Source: Arcanobacterium haemolyticum
Lineage (GTDB): Bacteria > Actinomycetota > Actinomycetes > Actinomycetales > Actinomycetaceae
Direction: 5' to 3'
Assembly (NCBI GenBank): GCA_021532125.1
Contig: JADYUX010000002.1
Location: 414,335 to 478,334 of the forward strand
DNA length: 64,000 nucleotides
Under the pieces are notes generated by a model. The model ran no database searches, had not been told where the DNA came from, and saw nothing but the letters and a program-made list of their open reading frames with translations. The position numbers were made by a program, and so were the translations under genes. Positions 26,042 through 35,464 of this stretch are shown here, one piece after another. Position 1 is the first letter of the stretch; each line of letters begins with the position of its first letter.

Positions 26042-27538
26042 TTATTCTTCACGTTGGAAGGACATCGTCGCTTCGTATGTTCCTGATTCACTTGGCCAAC
26101 GTTCGGTGATAGCTTTCGTGCGAGTGTAGAACTTGAGGCCCTCGGGGCCGTGGATATGGAGATCACCGAGGAGCGAGCCCTTCCATCCACCAAAGGAGTA
26201 GTACGCAACGGGTGTTGGGATCGGCACGTTAACTCCCACCATTCCTGCCTCGACTTCCATCTGGAAGCGTCGTGCCACACCGCCGTCGTTCGTGAAGATT
26301 GCTGATCCGTTGCCGAATGGCTGGGCATTAACGATAGCGATGGCTTCGTCGTAATCGCGCGCTTCAACAATCGCTAGCACCGGGCCGAAGACTTCGTCGG
26401 TGTACAGATCGCAGTCGCGCGGTACGTTCGTGACGATTGTTGGAGCGAGGAAGTGCCCTCCTTCGTATCCTGGGACGACGAAGTTTCGTCCATCGAGCAG
26501 GACGTGTGCCCCCGCGGCCTCTGCGCGATCGATCATCCCGACGATGCGCTCCTTGGCTTGCGCCGAGATGACGGGCCCCATCTGCACGCCTTCGTCAAGG
26601 CCATAACCAACCTTGATTGTCTTTGCGTGTTGAGCGACTTTTTCGGCAAGCTTCTCGCCGATTCCCCCGACTGCCACGACGATCGGGAGTGCCATGCATC
26701 GCTCCCCTGCGGCACCGAATGCCGCGGCGCTGATGTGCTTTGCCGCGAAGGCGATATCGGCGTCGGGCATGACGATAGCGTGGTTGTTGGCGCCACCGAG
26801 CGCCTGGACACGCTTTCCTGCTGCGCATCCCTTTTGCTGGATAATCTTGGCTACTGGGGTCGAGCCGACGAACGATATGGCGTCAATTCCCGGATGTTCA
26901 AGGATATCTGTCACGATGTCTCGATCGCCGCAGACGATATTGAAGAGGCCGTCGGGCAGGCCTGCCTCCTTGTACAGCTTGGCGATAAGGAATGAGACGG
27001 TCGGCGTCGGTGTGGCGGGTTTGAGGATGAAGGCGTTGCCGGCGGCGAGTGCGATGGGGTGCATCCACATCGGGACCATGACGGGGAAGTTGAAGGGGCA
27101 GATTCCTGCGACTACTCCGACGGGTTGTTTGATCGTGTGGATATCAACACCGCTTGATACGTCGAAGGAGTACTCCCCCTTGATTGCAGCGTTGATGCCG
27201 CAAGCAAAGTCGAGCGTTTCACGGCCTCGTTGGATTTCACCGATCGCATCCGAGTAGTCCTTGCCGTGTTCGGCGACGATGGCTTTGGCTATCTCGTCTT
27301 GGTGTGCGAGAACGAGTTCACGCATCTTGTACATGATGGCGACGCGCTTAGCGAGGGAGGTACGTGCCCAGGCCTTTTGTGCGCGTTGGGCAACGTCGAC
27401 GGCGTGATCGAGGTCGGCTTTCGAGGCGAGCGCGACCTCGCCAATGTTCTCGCCTGTCGCGGGGTTTTCAATGGGAACGATTCGTTCGGGCGTACCTTCG
27501 TATGGTGCACCGTCGATCCACTGGTGGACTACCGACAT
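26042..27538 (-). CDS. mmsA: Methylmalonate/malonate-semialdehyde dehydrogenase (CoA-acylating)
   Basis: A 498-residue aldehyde dehydrogenase of the IolA/MmsA group, converting malonate semialdehyde and CoA to acetyl-CoA and CO2 with NAD. It has VAGICPFNFPVMVPMWMHPIA, GSTPVAKIIQQKG, the catalytic C281 in GAAGERCMALP, and the C-terminal GGWKGSLLGDLHIHGPEG segment that marks the CoA-dependent MMSDH subgroup. AAGGAG precedes the ATG. It is the terminal step of the upstream kinase and aldolase in the same operon. Confidence 0.93.
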   Translation of the reverse strand: MSVVHQWIDGAPYEGTPERIVPIENPATGENIGEVALASKADLDHAVDVAQRAQKAWARTSLAKRVAIMYKMRELVLAHQDEIAKAIVAEHGKDYSDAIGEIQRGRETLDFACGINAAIKGEYSFDVSSGVDIHTIKQPVGVVAGICPFNFPVMVPMWMHPIALAAGNAFILKPATPTPTVSFLIAKLYKEAGLPDGLFNIVCGDRDIVTDILEHPGIDAISFVGSTPVAKIIQQKGCAAGKRVQALGGANNHAIVMPDADIAFAAKHISAAAFGAAGERCMALPIVVAVGGIGEKLAEKVAQHAKTIKVGYGLDEGVQMGPVISAQAKERIVGMIDRAEAAGAHVLLDGRNFVVPGYEGGHFLAPTIVTNVPRDCDLYTDEVFGPVLAIVEARDYDEAIAIVNAQPFGNGSAIFTNDGGVARRFQMEVEAGMVGVNVPIPTPVAYYSFGGWKGSLLGDLHIHGPEGLKFYTRTKAITERWPSESGTYEATMSFQREE

Positions 27539-27570
27539 GTTTTCTCCTTAGAGGTGGGTGATGAGTGAGC

Positions 27571-28932
27571 TTAGACGAGCACGTAGAAGATGCAGCAGAA
27601 GGCAAAGGCAACAACCGAGATCACGGAGGAGACAACCGTCCAGAGTTTGAGGTTCGTTGCTGTGTCGATCTGGAGGAATCCTCCGACGAGCCAGAATCCC
27701 GAGTCGTTGACGTGGGAAGCGAAGAATGAGCCCGCTCCCATTGCGACAACGATGAGCGCTGCCTGCATTGTGCTGATGTCAGCTGCCGCGACGGCTGAGC
27801 CGAGAAGTCCGGCGGTGGTTGTGATGGCGACTGTCGCAGATCCTTGGGCGACGCGCAGTGCAAGAGAGAGAATGTAGGCCGAGACAATGAGCGGCATTCC
27901 GATGTTCTCCATGGAATCCGCGAGCGCGGTTCCGATGCCGGTTTCTCGAAGTACGCCGCCGAACATCCCGCCTGCGCCGGCCACCATGATGATGGCGACG
28001 ACGGGCTTGAATCCGTTGTCGATGATTGCGTTAGCTTTCGCCCAATCGACCTTGCGGAAGTATCCGAGCACAATGAGGGCGACGAAGGTCGTGATAAAGA
28101 GCGCTACGGCGGTATCACCGAGGAATCGGAAAAGATTGGCGACGACGTTGGTATCGGCAATTGTTCCGTTTGCTTGGAGCGTCGTCGAAATCGTATTACC
28201 GGCGATCAGTGCGATGGGAAGAAGAAGGAGGGTAAGAACTGTTCCGAAGCTTGGGAGCTTGCCGGGAAGTTCACGCTCCTGATCGGAGCTGCCGAGAATT
28301 GTCGGGATCTTGACGTCAAACTTCTTTGACCAGAACAGTGTGAAACGGTAGCCAGCGAGGTACCAGGTGGGGATCGAGACGAGCATACCCATGATGAGAA
28401 CCATGCCGAGGTTGACGCTGGCTAGCTGGGCAGCAGCAACCGGGCCCGGGTGCGGAGGCATAAGGCCGTGCATCACCTGGAAGGAACCCGCGGCGGGAAG
28501 TGCGTAAAGGAGCACGGGGCCGTTGAGGCGACGAGCGATGGTGAAGATGATGGGGAACATGACGACGAGGCCCGCGTCGAAGAAGATTGGGAAGCCGAAG
28601 AGAAGTGAAGCGACTGAGAGGGCAAGCGGCGCTCGTTTCTCTCCGAAGACTTTGAGCATGGTGTTGGCGAGAACCTCAGCTCCACCGGATTGCTCAAGTA
28701 TTCGCCCGAATACTGCTCCGAAGCCGATGATGAGCGCGAGTTTTCCAACTGTCGTCGAGAACGATCCGATGAGAAGTTCAGCGAGACCCGTGATGGGGAT
28801 GCCGGCGACAACTGCTGTCAGGCCGGAAATGAGGATGAGCGCTACGGTTGCGTTCATCTTGAAGTAGATGATGAAGAACAAGAGCAGGGCGATGGAGCCT
28901 GCACCTATCAACAGAAGTGTCGCCGTTGACAT
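27571..28932 (-). CDS. gntP: Gluconate-type permease (GntP family)
   Basis: A 453-residue polytopic permease for sugar acids driven by protons. GntP hallmarks are GFPIFFDAGLVVMFPIIFTIARR, VMHGLMPPHPGPVAAAQL and SFFASHVNDSGFWLVGGFLQI. It has about twelve hydrophobic segments and standard length. GGAAGG precedes the ATG. It sits between the aldolase and the semialdehyde dehydrogenase, so the operon's substrate is probably a sugar acid (inference). Confidence 0.92.
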   Translation of the reverse strand: MSTATLLLIGAGSIALLLFFIIYFKMNATVALILISGLTAVVAGIPITGLAELLIGSFSTTVGKLALIIGFGAVFGRILEQSGGAEVLANTMLKVFGEKRAPLALSVASLLFGFPIFFDAGLVVMFPIIFTIARRLNGPVLLYALPAAGSFQVMHGLMPPHPGPVAAAQLASVNLGMVLIMGMLVSIPTWYLAGYRFTLFWSKKFDVKIPTILGSSDQERELPGKLPSFGTVLTLLLLPIALIAGNTISTTLQANGTIADTNVVANLFRFLGDTAVALFITTFVALIVLGYFRKVDWAKANAIIDNGFKPVVAIIMVAGAGGMFGGVLRETGIGTALADSMENIGMPLIVSAYILSLALRVAQGSATVAITTTAGLLGSAVAAADISTMQAALIVVAMGAGSFFASHVNDSGFWLVGGFLQIDTATNLKLWTVVSSVISVVAFAFCCIFYVLV

Positions 28933-29059
28933 ACTGTTCCTTCCTCGTAGGTGTCGTGGGCTGGCAGCAGTGTCGAGCTGAGCCCGGGATAATCGGCGCC
29001 GATGTGGTGCCAGCGTTCGTTGGAGATATGCGGCCTATATTTGCGCGCGTGTGGGTTTG

Positions 29060-29941
29060 TTAGTGGGCGCACACGAGCTGAGCCGCGCGCGATACCGCTG
29101 CCTCAACATCGCCCGACGGCGGGTAAAGCAGGGAACGGCCGATCACGAGCCCAATAACGTTAGGCAACTCAAGGAGAGCTTCCCAACGTGCGAAAGTGGC
29201 TTCTTCGTCGTCCTTGACTTCTCCCCCGAGAATGACGAGAGGAAGTGTGGTCGAACGTGCTAGTCGCTCAATGTCGTGCGTATCGGGAACCTTGAGCCAT
29301 GTGTACGAGCTTGTGCTCCCCAAGCCGGAGGCGATGGCAGCCGAGGTGACGACGGCATCGGTTGTCAGATCGTTGACAACACGGCCATCGCGGCGATTAC
29401 TCATGAACGGCTCGACCATGGCGATCTTCTGCGCTCGGGCGAGGCCACTGACCACCTTCCCTGACCATTCGAGGGTTTCAAGAGAACCACGGTCGTGCGA
29501 GTCGATGCGAAGCAGCATCTTGCCGCCAGCTAGGTTGGCTTCGACGATTCCCTCAACGTCGTATCCGCTCTGTCGATCGTCAAGTTCCCAGTCGGCGCCG
29601 AGCACTGCGCCACGGTTCATTGATCCAAAAACCCACTTCTTGTCGAGGGCACCGAGGAGGGCGAGATCTTCGATAGTGTCGGCGCAGCCGAGGTACCCGT
29701 CCACCCCTGGGATTGCCAAGGCTGATCGAATTCGCCCGAGCAGATCCCAGCGGTCAGCCATGGCGAAGCTGTCGGGCCCGGCGGCGAAGGCGCCTCGCGC
29801 GGGATGATCAGCGGCAATGACAAGAAACTTATGCTCTGGGACGGGCGTTGCCGGGAGCTCACGAGAGATGAGCGCCTGGAACGCCGAACCTGGGTGGCGG
29901 CGTGCTGCGATGATCTGCTGAATATCGGAGTTCATTGACAT
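29060..29941 (-). CDS. Cgl0159-family (beta/alpha)8 aldolase
   Basis: A 293-residue TIM-barrel protein of the deoxyribose-phosphate/class I aldolase type that accompanies iolC in corynebacterial inositol clusters. Visible segments include HKFLVIAADHPARGAF, GVDGYLGCADTIEDL, KMLLRIDSHDRGSLETLEW and LPLVILGGEVKDDEEATF. The likely reaction is cleavage of 2-deoxy-5-keto-gluconate-6-phosphate to dihydroxyacetone phosphate and malonate semialdehyde, which fits the flanking kinase and dehydrogenase. Function is inferred from family and context. An ATG six bases further in (29935) is an alternative start. Confidence 0.82.
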   Translation of the reverse strand: MSMNSDIQQIIAARRHPGSAFQALISRELPATPVPEHKFLVIAADHPARGAFAAGPDSFAMADRWDLLGRIRSALAIPGVDGYLGCADTIEDLALLGALDKKWVFGSMNRGAVLGADWELDDRQSGYDVEGIVEANLAGGKMLLRIDSHDRGSLETLEWSGKVVSGLARAQKIAMVEPFMSNRRDGRVVNDLTTDAVVTSAAIASGLGSTSSYTWLKVPDTHDIERLARSTTLPLVILGGEVKDDEEATFARWEALLELPNVIGLVIGRSLLYPPSGDVEAAVSRAAQLVCAH

Positions 29942-29953
29942 GCTTTCTCGAGA

Positions 29954-30925
29954 TCAGGCCTGTGCGTCGAGGAGAATATCCGTTGTCCCTGCTGCGAGGA
30001 CGCGGTTAATCTCGTCCTCCGTCGGCATGGCGGTCGAACATTCGAGGCGTGAGGTGACAATTGCGCCAGCGGTGTTCGCGGCTTCGATAATCCGCCGTGG
30101 CTCCCAACCTTGGAGAAGGCCATGGACGAGGCTTCCACCAAAGGCATCGCCCGCTCCGGCACCATTGACGACTGTGCACTTTTGGACGGGGATTTCGATG
30201 CGTTCGTCTGCTGTCTTAGCGAGAGTTCCGTCGCCTCCCTGTTTGACGATTGCAAGCTCGACGCCCCGTTCAAGGAGGGCATCGGCAGCGCGGTCAGGAT
30301 CTGATTCTCCGACGGCAATTTCACATTCTTCGCGGTTGCCGACTGCCACGGTTGCGTATTCGAGGACGCCAGCGTAACGGCGGCGCGCTTCGCTCGGGTC
30401 TTTCCAGAACATCGGGCGCCAATCCATGTCGAATACGGTATGTGTTGTCCGGCCTCGGAGTTCGAGAGCTTCCATGTGGCTCGAATATGAAGGATCTTCA
30501 CACAGGCCCGTTCCTGAAACCCACAGGAGCTTAGCGTCGGTGACAGTTTCGCGCGGTAGGTGTTGGCTTGTGATCTGGAGGTCGGGTGCTGAGGGCTGAC
30601 GATAGAAGAAGAAGGGGAAGTGATCCGGAGGAATGATCTCGCAGAAAGTGACGGGCGTGTTGAGGTTGGGGTCGACGAAGACGAATTCGTCGCTCACGCC
30701 GAGTCGGCGCATTTCGATTCGTACCCACCGCCCGAAGGGATCGTCTCCGACACCGGTGAGGGTTGCGCAGTCTTCGCCGAGCCGTGCGGCTGCAACGGCT
30801 ACGTTCATCGGTGATCCGCCAAGGAACTTTCCGAAGGTGGTGACTTCTTCGAGCGTGCAGTTTGTCTGGAGTGGGTAGATATCGACCCCGCAGCGACCAA
30901 TCGTTAGTACGTCATGAACTGTCAT
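29954..30925 (-). CDS. iolC: 5-dehydro-2-deoxygluconokinase (IolC, PfkB family)
   Basis: A 323-residue ribokinase-type kinase. It begins DVLTIGRCGVDIYPLQ and carries KFLGGSPMNVAVAAARLG and the PfkB anion-hole/catalytic-base motif VNGAGAGDAFGGSLVHGLL. The sequence follows the IolC subgroup, which phosphorylates 5-dehydro-2-deoxygluconate in inositol breakdown. Usually the motif reads GAGDAF after T or V, as here. First gene of a four-gene operon; a candidate operator overlaps its -10 (TATAAA) in the divergent region with gntR. Confidence 0.9.
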   Translation of the reverse strand: MTVHDVLTIGRCGVDIYPLQTNCTLEEVTTFGKFLGGSPMNVAVAAARLGEDCATLTGVGDDPFGRWVRIEMRRLGVSDEFVFVDPNLNTPVTFCEIIPPDHFPFFFYRQPSAPDLQITSQHLPRETVTDAKLLWVSGTGLCEDPSYSSHMEALELRGRTTHTVFDMDWRPMFWKDPSEARRRYAGVLEYATVAVGNREECEIAVGESDPDRAADALLERGVELAIVKQGGDGTLAKTADERIEIPVQKCTVVNGAGAGDAFGGSLVHGLLQGWEPRRIIEAANTAGAIVTSRLECSTAMPTEDEINRVLAAGTTDILLDAQA

Positions 30926-30994
30926 GGCTTTTCCTCACATCCTTGTGCGCCAAAACGACTCAACACCTGACATGACCGAACAACACGGTTTAAT

Positions 30995-31036
30995 TGTCAG
31001 TACATTTATACTGCCACGTCCGCACATGAGTGTCAA
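30995..31036 (-). promoter_or_regulatory. iolC operon promoter with overlapping dyad
   Basis: On the minus strand TTGACA (31031-31036) and TATAAA (31005-31010) are spaced by 20 bases, longer than ideal. The dyad TG-x-CAGTA N6 TACTG-x-CA (30995-31016) sits on the -10 and is a good candidate operator for the divergently encoded GntR regulator. Confidence 0.45.
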
Positions 31037-31106
31037 ACGTTGTGGAAATGAATCCAACAGAACGCCGTTTTGCCCGAGATATCCCCGAATTCACAAGCCG
31101 CTCATG

Positions 31107-31112
31107 TATTCT
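31107..31112 (+). promoter_or_regulatory. Leaderless -10 element of the GntR regulator gene
   Basis: TATTCT ends six bases before the ATG at 31119, and no Shine-Dalgarno sequence is present. Confidence 0.55.
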
Positions 31113-31118
31113 CATAGC

Positions 31119-31889
31119 ATGGCAAGCAACTCACTGGACGAACCATATCCCGTCAAAATCACCATTGATCGCGATTCGTCGGTACCTCTCCACACACAAG
31201 TCTCTGAGCCCATCAGCGCGCTCATCCTCGCCGGAGATCTCCCTGCTGGCCAACTCCTTGAAGACGAAGTCACTCTCGCCGCCCGCCTTCACGTCTCACG
31301 CCCCACCGTCCGCCGCGCATTCCAAGACCTCGTTGCAGCCGGATTATTAACACGGCGACGAGGTTCCGGCACGCGAGTCACCCTCCCTCACATTCATCGT
31401 AAAGTCGGGCTCACGAGCCTCTACGACGACCTCAAACAAGCCGGGCTTGCTCCACGCACCGACGTCCTCAGCTACGAAGTCTCCCTAGCCGATAGCACCC
31501 GAGCGGAGCTTCTCGCCTGCGAGGCGGGTACAGAAATCGTCAGAATCGAACGCCTCCGGTGGAGTAACGACGAGCCCCTCGGCATCATGACAAATATCCT
31601 CCCCGTTGAATTCGCCCCCAGTTTCACAGACCTCGCTCATCACGGCCTCTACCAGTGCCTGCGCGACAAGGGAATTAACCTCGCTTCAGCAACCCAACGC
31701 GTCGGCGCAAAGCTCGCCGGCACTCGCGAAGCCGAACTTCTTCAGCTCACAGAAGGCTCACCGCTCGTCACCACTGAACGTACAAGTATCGCCGAGAGTG
31801 GGAAGATCGTCGAATACGGGCGCCATCTGTACGACGCCAACCAATACCAAGTGACGTTCACACTCTTCGCAGAATCTGCGGCGCTGTAA
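31119..31889 (+). CDS. GntR-family regulator, HutC/UTRA subfamily
   Basis: A 256-residue repressor. The N-terminal winged helix (PLHTQVSEPISALILAGDLP, then LAARLHVSRPTVRRAFQDLV and the wing RRRGSGTRV) is followed by a UTRA effector domain from about residue 90 (GLTSLYDDLKQAGLAPRTDV ... IVEYGRHLYDANQYQVTFTL). UTRA domains commonly bind phosphorylated sugars. It is divergent from iolC and probably controls that operon. The start at 31119 is chosen from family alignment and the leaderless -10; the frame is open much further upstream across the iolC promoter. Confidence 0.88.
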   Translation: MASNSLDEPYPVKITIDRDSSVPLHTQVSEPISALILAGDLPAGQLLEDEVTLAARLHVSRPTVRRAFQDLVAAGLLTRRRGSGTRVTLPHIHRKVGLTSLYDDLKQAGLAPRTDVLSYEVSLADSTRAELLACEAGTEIVRIERLRWSNDEPLGIMTNILPVEFAPSFTDLAHHGLYQCLRDKGINLASATQRVGAKLAGTREAELLQLTEGSPLVTTERTSIAESGKIVEYGRHLYDANQYQVTFTLFAESAAL

Positions 31890-31896
31890 ACGCACA

Positions 31897-31928
31897 GCGG
31901 GGCGTGCGGAAAACTCCGCACGCCCCGC
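31897..31928. terminator. Bidirectional terminator between gntR and gatB
   Basis: Perfect 14-base arms 31897-31910 and 31915-31928 with an AAAC loop between convergent genes. Confidence 0.85.
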
Positions 31929-31944
31929 CAACGACAGGAACAGG

Positions 31945-33441
31945 TTAGCCCTGCACGCGCTCCATAATAAGTTCGCGTACACGAGCTGCGTCAGCCTTGC
32001 CCTGGGTGGCCTTCATGACAGCACCCACGATCGCGCCAGCAGCCTGGACCTTGCCGCCACGAATCTTCTCGACAATGCCTGGATTAGCAGCAAGTGCCTC
32101 ATCGACAGCAGCCACGAGAGCCCCCTCATCCGAGACGACCTCAAGGCCGCGCGCCGCCACGACCTCAGCCGCGCTGCCCTCACCAGCTAACATGCCTTCA
32201 AGTGCCTGGCGCGCCAGCTTATCGGTGAGCTTGCCTTCCTGCACAAGGGCGTCGAGCTCTGCAACACCATCTGGAGAAACGGGAACATCCTCAAGCTCAA
32301 GCTCCTGCTCCTTGGCGTAACGGGCAATATCACCCATCCACCACTTGCGAGCACCCGCAGGTGTTGCGCCCGCCTTCACCGTCGACTCAACGAGATCAAT
32401 AGCACCCGCATTAATGAGATCGCGAAGCTCCTCAGCAGACAGGCCCCATTCTTCCTTGATGCGGCGGCGGTGCGCGGCCGGCAGCTCAGGAAGCGAAGCT
32501 CGCAGTTCCTCAACCCACTCACGCGCAGGCTTAACCGGGACGAGGTCCGGCTCAGGGAAGTAACGGTAGTCCTCCGAATCTGACTTCGGACGGCCCGAGG
32601 ATGTGGAACCGTCCTCCTCGTGATAGTGGCGCGTCTCCTGGAGAACTGTCCCGCCCGCAGCGAGGATGGCCGCCTGGCGCTGAATCTCGTAGCGCACGGC
32701 GTTCTCAATTCCTCGGAAGGAGTTGACGTTCTTCGTCTCCGTGCGGGTGCCAAACGGGGCATCCGGACTTTCGCGCAGCGAAACGTTAACATCGGCACGC
32801 ACATTACCGCGCTCCATACGCGCCTCAGAAACTCCGAGAGCCCGGAAAATATCACGGAGCGAACGGACATACGCAGCCGCGACCTCAGGCGCATGTGCAC
32901 CCACGCCCGTAGCGGGATGGGAAACAATCTCGACGAGCGGCACACCCGCACGGTTGTAATCCACGAGAGAGTACCTCGCACCCTGAATACGGCCGTCCTC
33001 GCCGCCTACGTGCGTGTTCTTTCCGGCATCCTCCTCCATGTGAGCACGCTCGATCGGGAAGCGGTAGGTGGAACCATCCGCTAGATCGAGATCGAGGTAT
33101 CCCTCAGAAGCGATAGGTTCGTCCGACTGGGAGGTCTGGAATGCCTTGACGAGGTCTGGATAAAAGTAGTTCTTCCGAGCAAAACGGCAGCTTTCCGCGA
33201 TCGAACAGTTGAGCGCCAAGCCAATCTTAATGGCGTACTCAACGGCCTTACGATTGACCACCGGCAACGACCCGGGAAGACCGAGCGACACAGGGGTGAC
33301 ATACCTGTTCGGATCGCCACCAAAAGCATTGGGGGCGCCATCGAACATCTTCGTGTCGGTTCCAAGTTCGACGTGAACTTCCAAACCAATCACGGGATCG
33401 AAGCGCGATACGGCCTCGTCGTAATCCATCAGTTCTTCCAT
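31945..33441 (-). CDS. gatB: Asp-tRNA(Asn)/Glu-tRNA(Gln) amidotransferase subunit B
   Basis: A 498-residue subunit that phosphorylates the mischarged tRNA's side chain and accepts ammonia from GatA. It has [63 protein letters not shown] and the C-terminal YqeY-like tRNA-binding helical domain. The ATG at 33441 overlaps the gatA stop (TGATG) and follows GGAGG; an upstream extension of six codons is less likely. Confidence 0.95.
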   Translation of the reverse strand: MEELMDYDEAVSRFDPVIGLEVHVELGTDTKMFDGAPNAFGGDPNRYVTPVSLGLPGSLPVVNRKAVEYAIKIGLALNCSIAESCRFARKNYFYPDLVKAFQTSQSDEPIASEGYLDLDLADGSTYRFPIERAHMEEDAGKNTHVGGEDGRIQGARYSLVDYNRAGVPLVEIVSHPATGVGAHAPEVAAAYVRSLRDIFRALGVSEARMERGNVRADVNVSLRESPDAPFGTRTETKNVNSFRGIENAVRYEIQRQAAILAAGGTVLQETRHYHEEDGSTSSGRPKSDSEDYRYFPEPDLVPVKPAREWVEELRASLPELPAAHRRRIKEEWGLSAEELRDLINAGAIDLVESTVKAGATPAGARKWWMGDIARYAKEQELELEDVPVSPDGVAELDALVQEGKLTDKLARQALEGMLAGEGSAAEVVAARGLEVVSDEGALVAAVDEALAANPGIVEKIRGGKVQAAGAIVGAVMKATQGKADAARVRELIMERVQG

Positions 33442-34952
33442 CAGGCCTGTTCCTCCCACTTCGCGGCCGGGCAGCTCGACGCAAGAGGCTCACCGAGCCC
33501 CGTCTCTAGCGCTCCGGCAATTTCGTACATGACCTCGTCCTTGTGCGATGGTGCGATGATCTGGAATCCGACCGGGAGGCCATCTTCCTCAGCGAGTCCG
33601 CACGGGAGCGACATCGCGGGAACACCGGCGAGGTTAGCCGGAATCGTCGCAATGTCGTTGAGATACATCGCCATCGGATCATTCATCTTCTCGCCGAACT
33701 TAAAGGCTGTCGTCGGAGCCGTCGGAGATACGAGAACGTCGCACTGAGCAAAAGCGGCATCAAAATCGCGCTGAACAAGCGTACGAACCTTCTGCGCGCT
33801 TCCGTAGTAGGCGTCAAAGTAGCCAGCCGAAAGGACGTGCGTACCGAGGATGATGCGGCGCTTGACCTCGTCACCAAATCCAGCCTCGCGGGTTGCCGCC
33901 ATGACAGTCTCAGCGGTAACCGGGCCCGATTCAGGTTCAACACGGAGCCCGTAACGCATGCCGTCGAAACGGGCGAGGTTCGAGGAAACCTCGGCCGGCA
34001 TGATGAGGTAGTAGGCAGCGAGAGCGTAATCGAAGGACGGGCAATCCACCTCGACAATCTCAGCGCCTAGCCCCTTGAGGATCTCAACCGAGTCGTTGAA
34101 GGCTTTGAGCACGCCGGCCTGATAGCCCTCCCCCTGCAGTTGCTTGACCACGCCAATACGAACGCCGTTGAGGCCTTCGGCATAATGCGACGTGAGGTGT
34201 TCAAGCGCCGGAACTGGTTCGTCGAGCGATGTCGAGTCCAGCGGATCGTGTCCACCAATTACCTCCTGGAGAGCAGCAGCATCGGCTACTGTGCGTGATA
34301 CCGGGCCAATCTGGTCAAGCGAGGATGCCATTGCGACGAGCCCGTAGCGAGAAACAGCTCCGTACGTGGGCTTAGCGCCAACCGTTCCTGTCACGGCACC
34401 CGGCTGGCGGATCGAGCCGCCGGTATCCGAACCGAGAGCGAGCGGCACCATAAACGCCGCAACCGCAGCAGCGGAACCACCACCGGAACCGCCCGGGATC
34501 CGTTCGATATCCCACGGGTTGAGCGTGGGGCCGAAAGCCGAGTGCTCTGTCGAGGAACCCATGGCGAATTCATCCATATTCGTCTTTCCGACGATCGGCA
34601 TGCCAGCGCCCTGGAGCTTCTCGACGACAGTGGCGTCATAGGGAGGCAACCAGCCTTCGAGAATCTTCGAGGCACACGTGGTCGGCTTGCCGCGCGTTAC
34701 CATGTTGTCTTTCACGGCGATCGGCACACCAGCCAGGCGCCCCAACTTCTCGCCAGCGGCCCGCTTCGCATCTACCTCCCGAGCCGTCGCAAGCGCACCT
34801 TCGTCGTCAATGAACAAAAAAGCGTTGATCTTCGGGTTGAGAGCGTGGATACGGTCAAGGCATGCCTGCGTTAACTCAACAGAGGTGATCTCACCGGCGG
34901 CGAGCATGTCGGCGAGTTCGGTTGCAGAATTCTTCAGTAGATCTTTCATCAT
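33441..34952 (-). CDS. gatA: Asp-tRNA(Asn)/Glu-tRNA(Gln) amidotransferase subunit A
   Basis: A 503-residue amidase-signature enzyme releasing ammonia from glutamine. The Ser-cisSer-Lys triad is present: Lys in [10 protein letters not shown], and the serines in the glycine/serine-rich [15 protein letters not shown] stretch plus the [14 protein letters not shown] segment. Tandem ATGs at 34952 and 34949 overlap the gatC stop. GGGGAGG lies upstream. Together with GatC and GatB it forms GatCAB, which implies absence of a full glutaminyl- or asparaginyl-tRNA route (family knowledge). Confidence 0.95.
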   Translation of the reverse strand: MMKDLLKNSATELADMLAAGEITSVELTQACLDRIHALNPKINAFLFIDDEGALATAREVDAKRAAGEKLGRLAGVPIAVKDNMVTRGKPTTCASKILEGWLPPYDATVVEKLQGAGMPIVGKTNMDEFAMGSSTEHSAFGPTLNPWDIERIPGGSGGGSAAAVAAFMVPLALGSDTGGSIRQPGAVTGTVGAKPTYGAVSRYGLVAMASSLDQIGPVSRTVADAAALQEVIGGHDPLDSTSLDEPVPALEHLTSHYAEGLNGVRIGVVKQLQGEGYQAGVLKAFNDSVEILKGLGAEIVEVDCPSFDYALAAYYLIMPAEVSSNLARFDGMRYGLRVEPESGPVTAETVMAATREAGFGDEVKRRIILGTHVLSAGYFDAYYGSAQKVRTLVQRDFDAAFAQCDVLVSPTAPTTAFKFGEKMNDPMAMYLNDIATIPANLAGVPAMSLPCGLAEEDGLPVGFQIIAPSHKDEVMYEIAGALETGLGEPLASSCPAAKWEEQA

Positions 34953-35245
34953 TCCTCCCCAAGGATCTGCGGAACGAGGAACTTGCCGTCCTCGCTTGCC
35001 GGGGCCGCGGCAAGAACTTCGTCACGATCCAGAGTTGGAACGACGACGTCCTCACGGGCAACGTTGGACAGAGGAATCGGATGGCTCGTTGCCGGGACAT
35101 CTGGGGTAGCTACCTCAGACACCTTGGCGACTGCTTCAGAAATAACTGCGAGTTCGCCTGCGAGCCGTTCGATCTCATCAGGAGTGAGAGCAATTCGTGC
35201 GAGGTTTGCGACGCGCGCGACCTCGTCTACAGAAAATGACGACAT
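34949..35245 (-). CDS. gatC: Asp-tRNA(Asn)/Glu-tRNA(Gln) amidotransferase subunit C
   Basis: A 98-residue subunit wrapping around GatA to stabilise the complex. It begins [20 protein letters not shown] and shows the family spacing to [18 protein letters not shown]. It opens the gatCAB operon. TAGAAT lies seven bases before the ATG, suggesting a leaderless mRNA; AAGG two bases before the ATG is too close to act as a normal ribosome binding site. Confidence 0.92.
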   Translation of the reverse strand: MSSFSVDEVARVANLARIALTPDEIERLAGELAVISEAVAKVSEVATPDVPATSHPIPLSNVAREDVVVPTLDRDEVLAAAPASEDGKFLVPQILGEE

Positions 35246-35252
35246 ACCTTAG

Positions 35253-35258
35253 ATTCTA
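35253..35258 (-). promoter_or_regulatory. Leaderless -10 element of gatCAB
   Basis: TAGAAT on the minus strand, seven bases before the gatC ATG at 35245. Confidence 0.6.
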
Positions 35259-35452
35259 CGTTGTTTGGACCGCCGGCTGCGAACACAACCCGGTGAGGGA
35301 TTCAGGTAGGGCGACGAGCGACGGCATCGCGGGTTTTCTCGGCGCGTACGGTCCTCGCCTCGCGTCTTGTTCCTCACACCTACTCACTCCGACGCTCACC
35401 TCTCGTGGACGATGCGAAGAGACAAGGGCAGCAACCACTCCTTTATTGCGGG

Positions 35453-35458
35453 TAAAGT
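35453..35458 (+). promoter_or_regulatory. Leaderless -10 element of the cls-like gene
   Basis: TAAAGT, six bases (AGCAAC) before the ATG at 35465; no Shine-Dalgarno sequence at a usable distance. Confidence 0.6.
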
Positions 35459-35464
35459 AGCAAC

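Noticed and set aside
30924..31118. Upstream extension of the GntR reading frame
   Set aside because: It would run through the iolC promoter and operator, lacks family similarity, and a well-placed leaderless -10 marks 31119.
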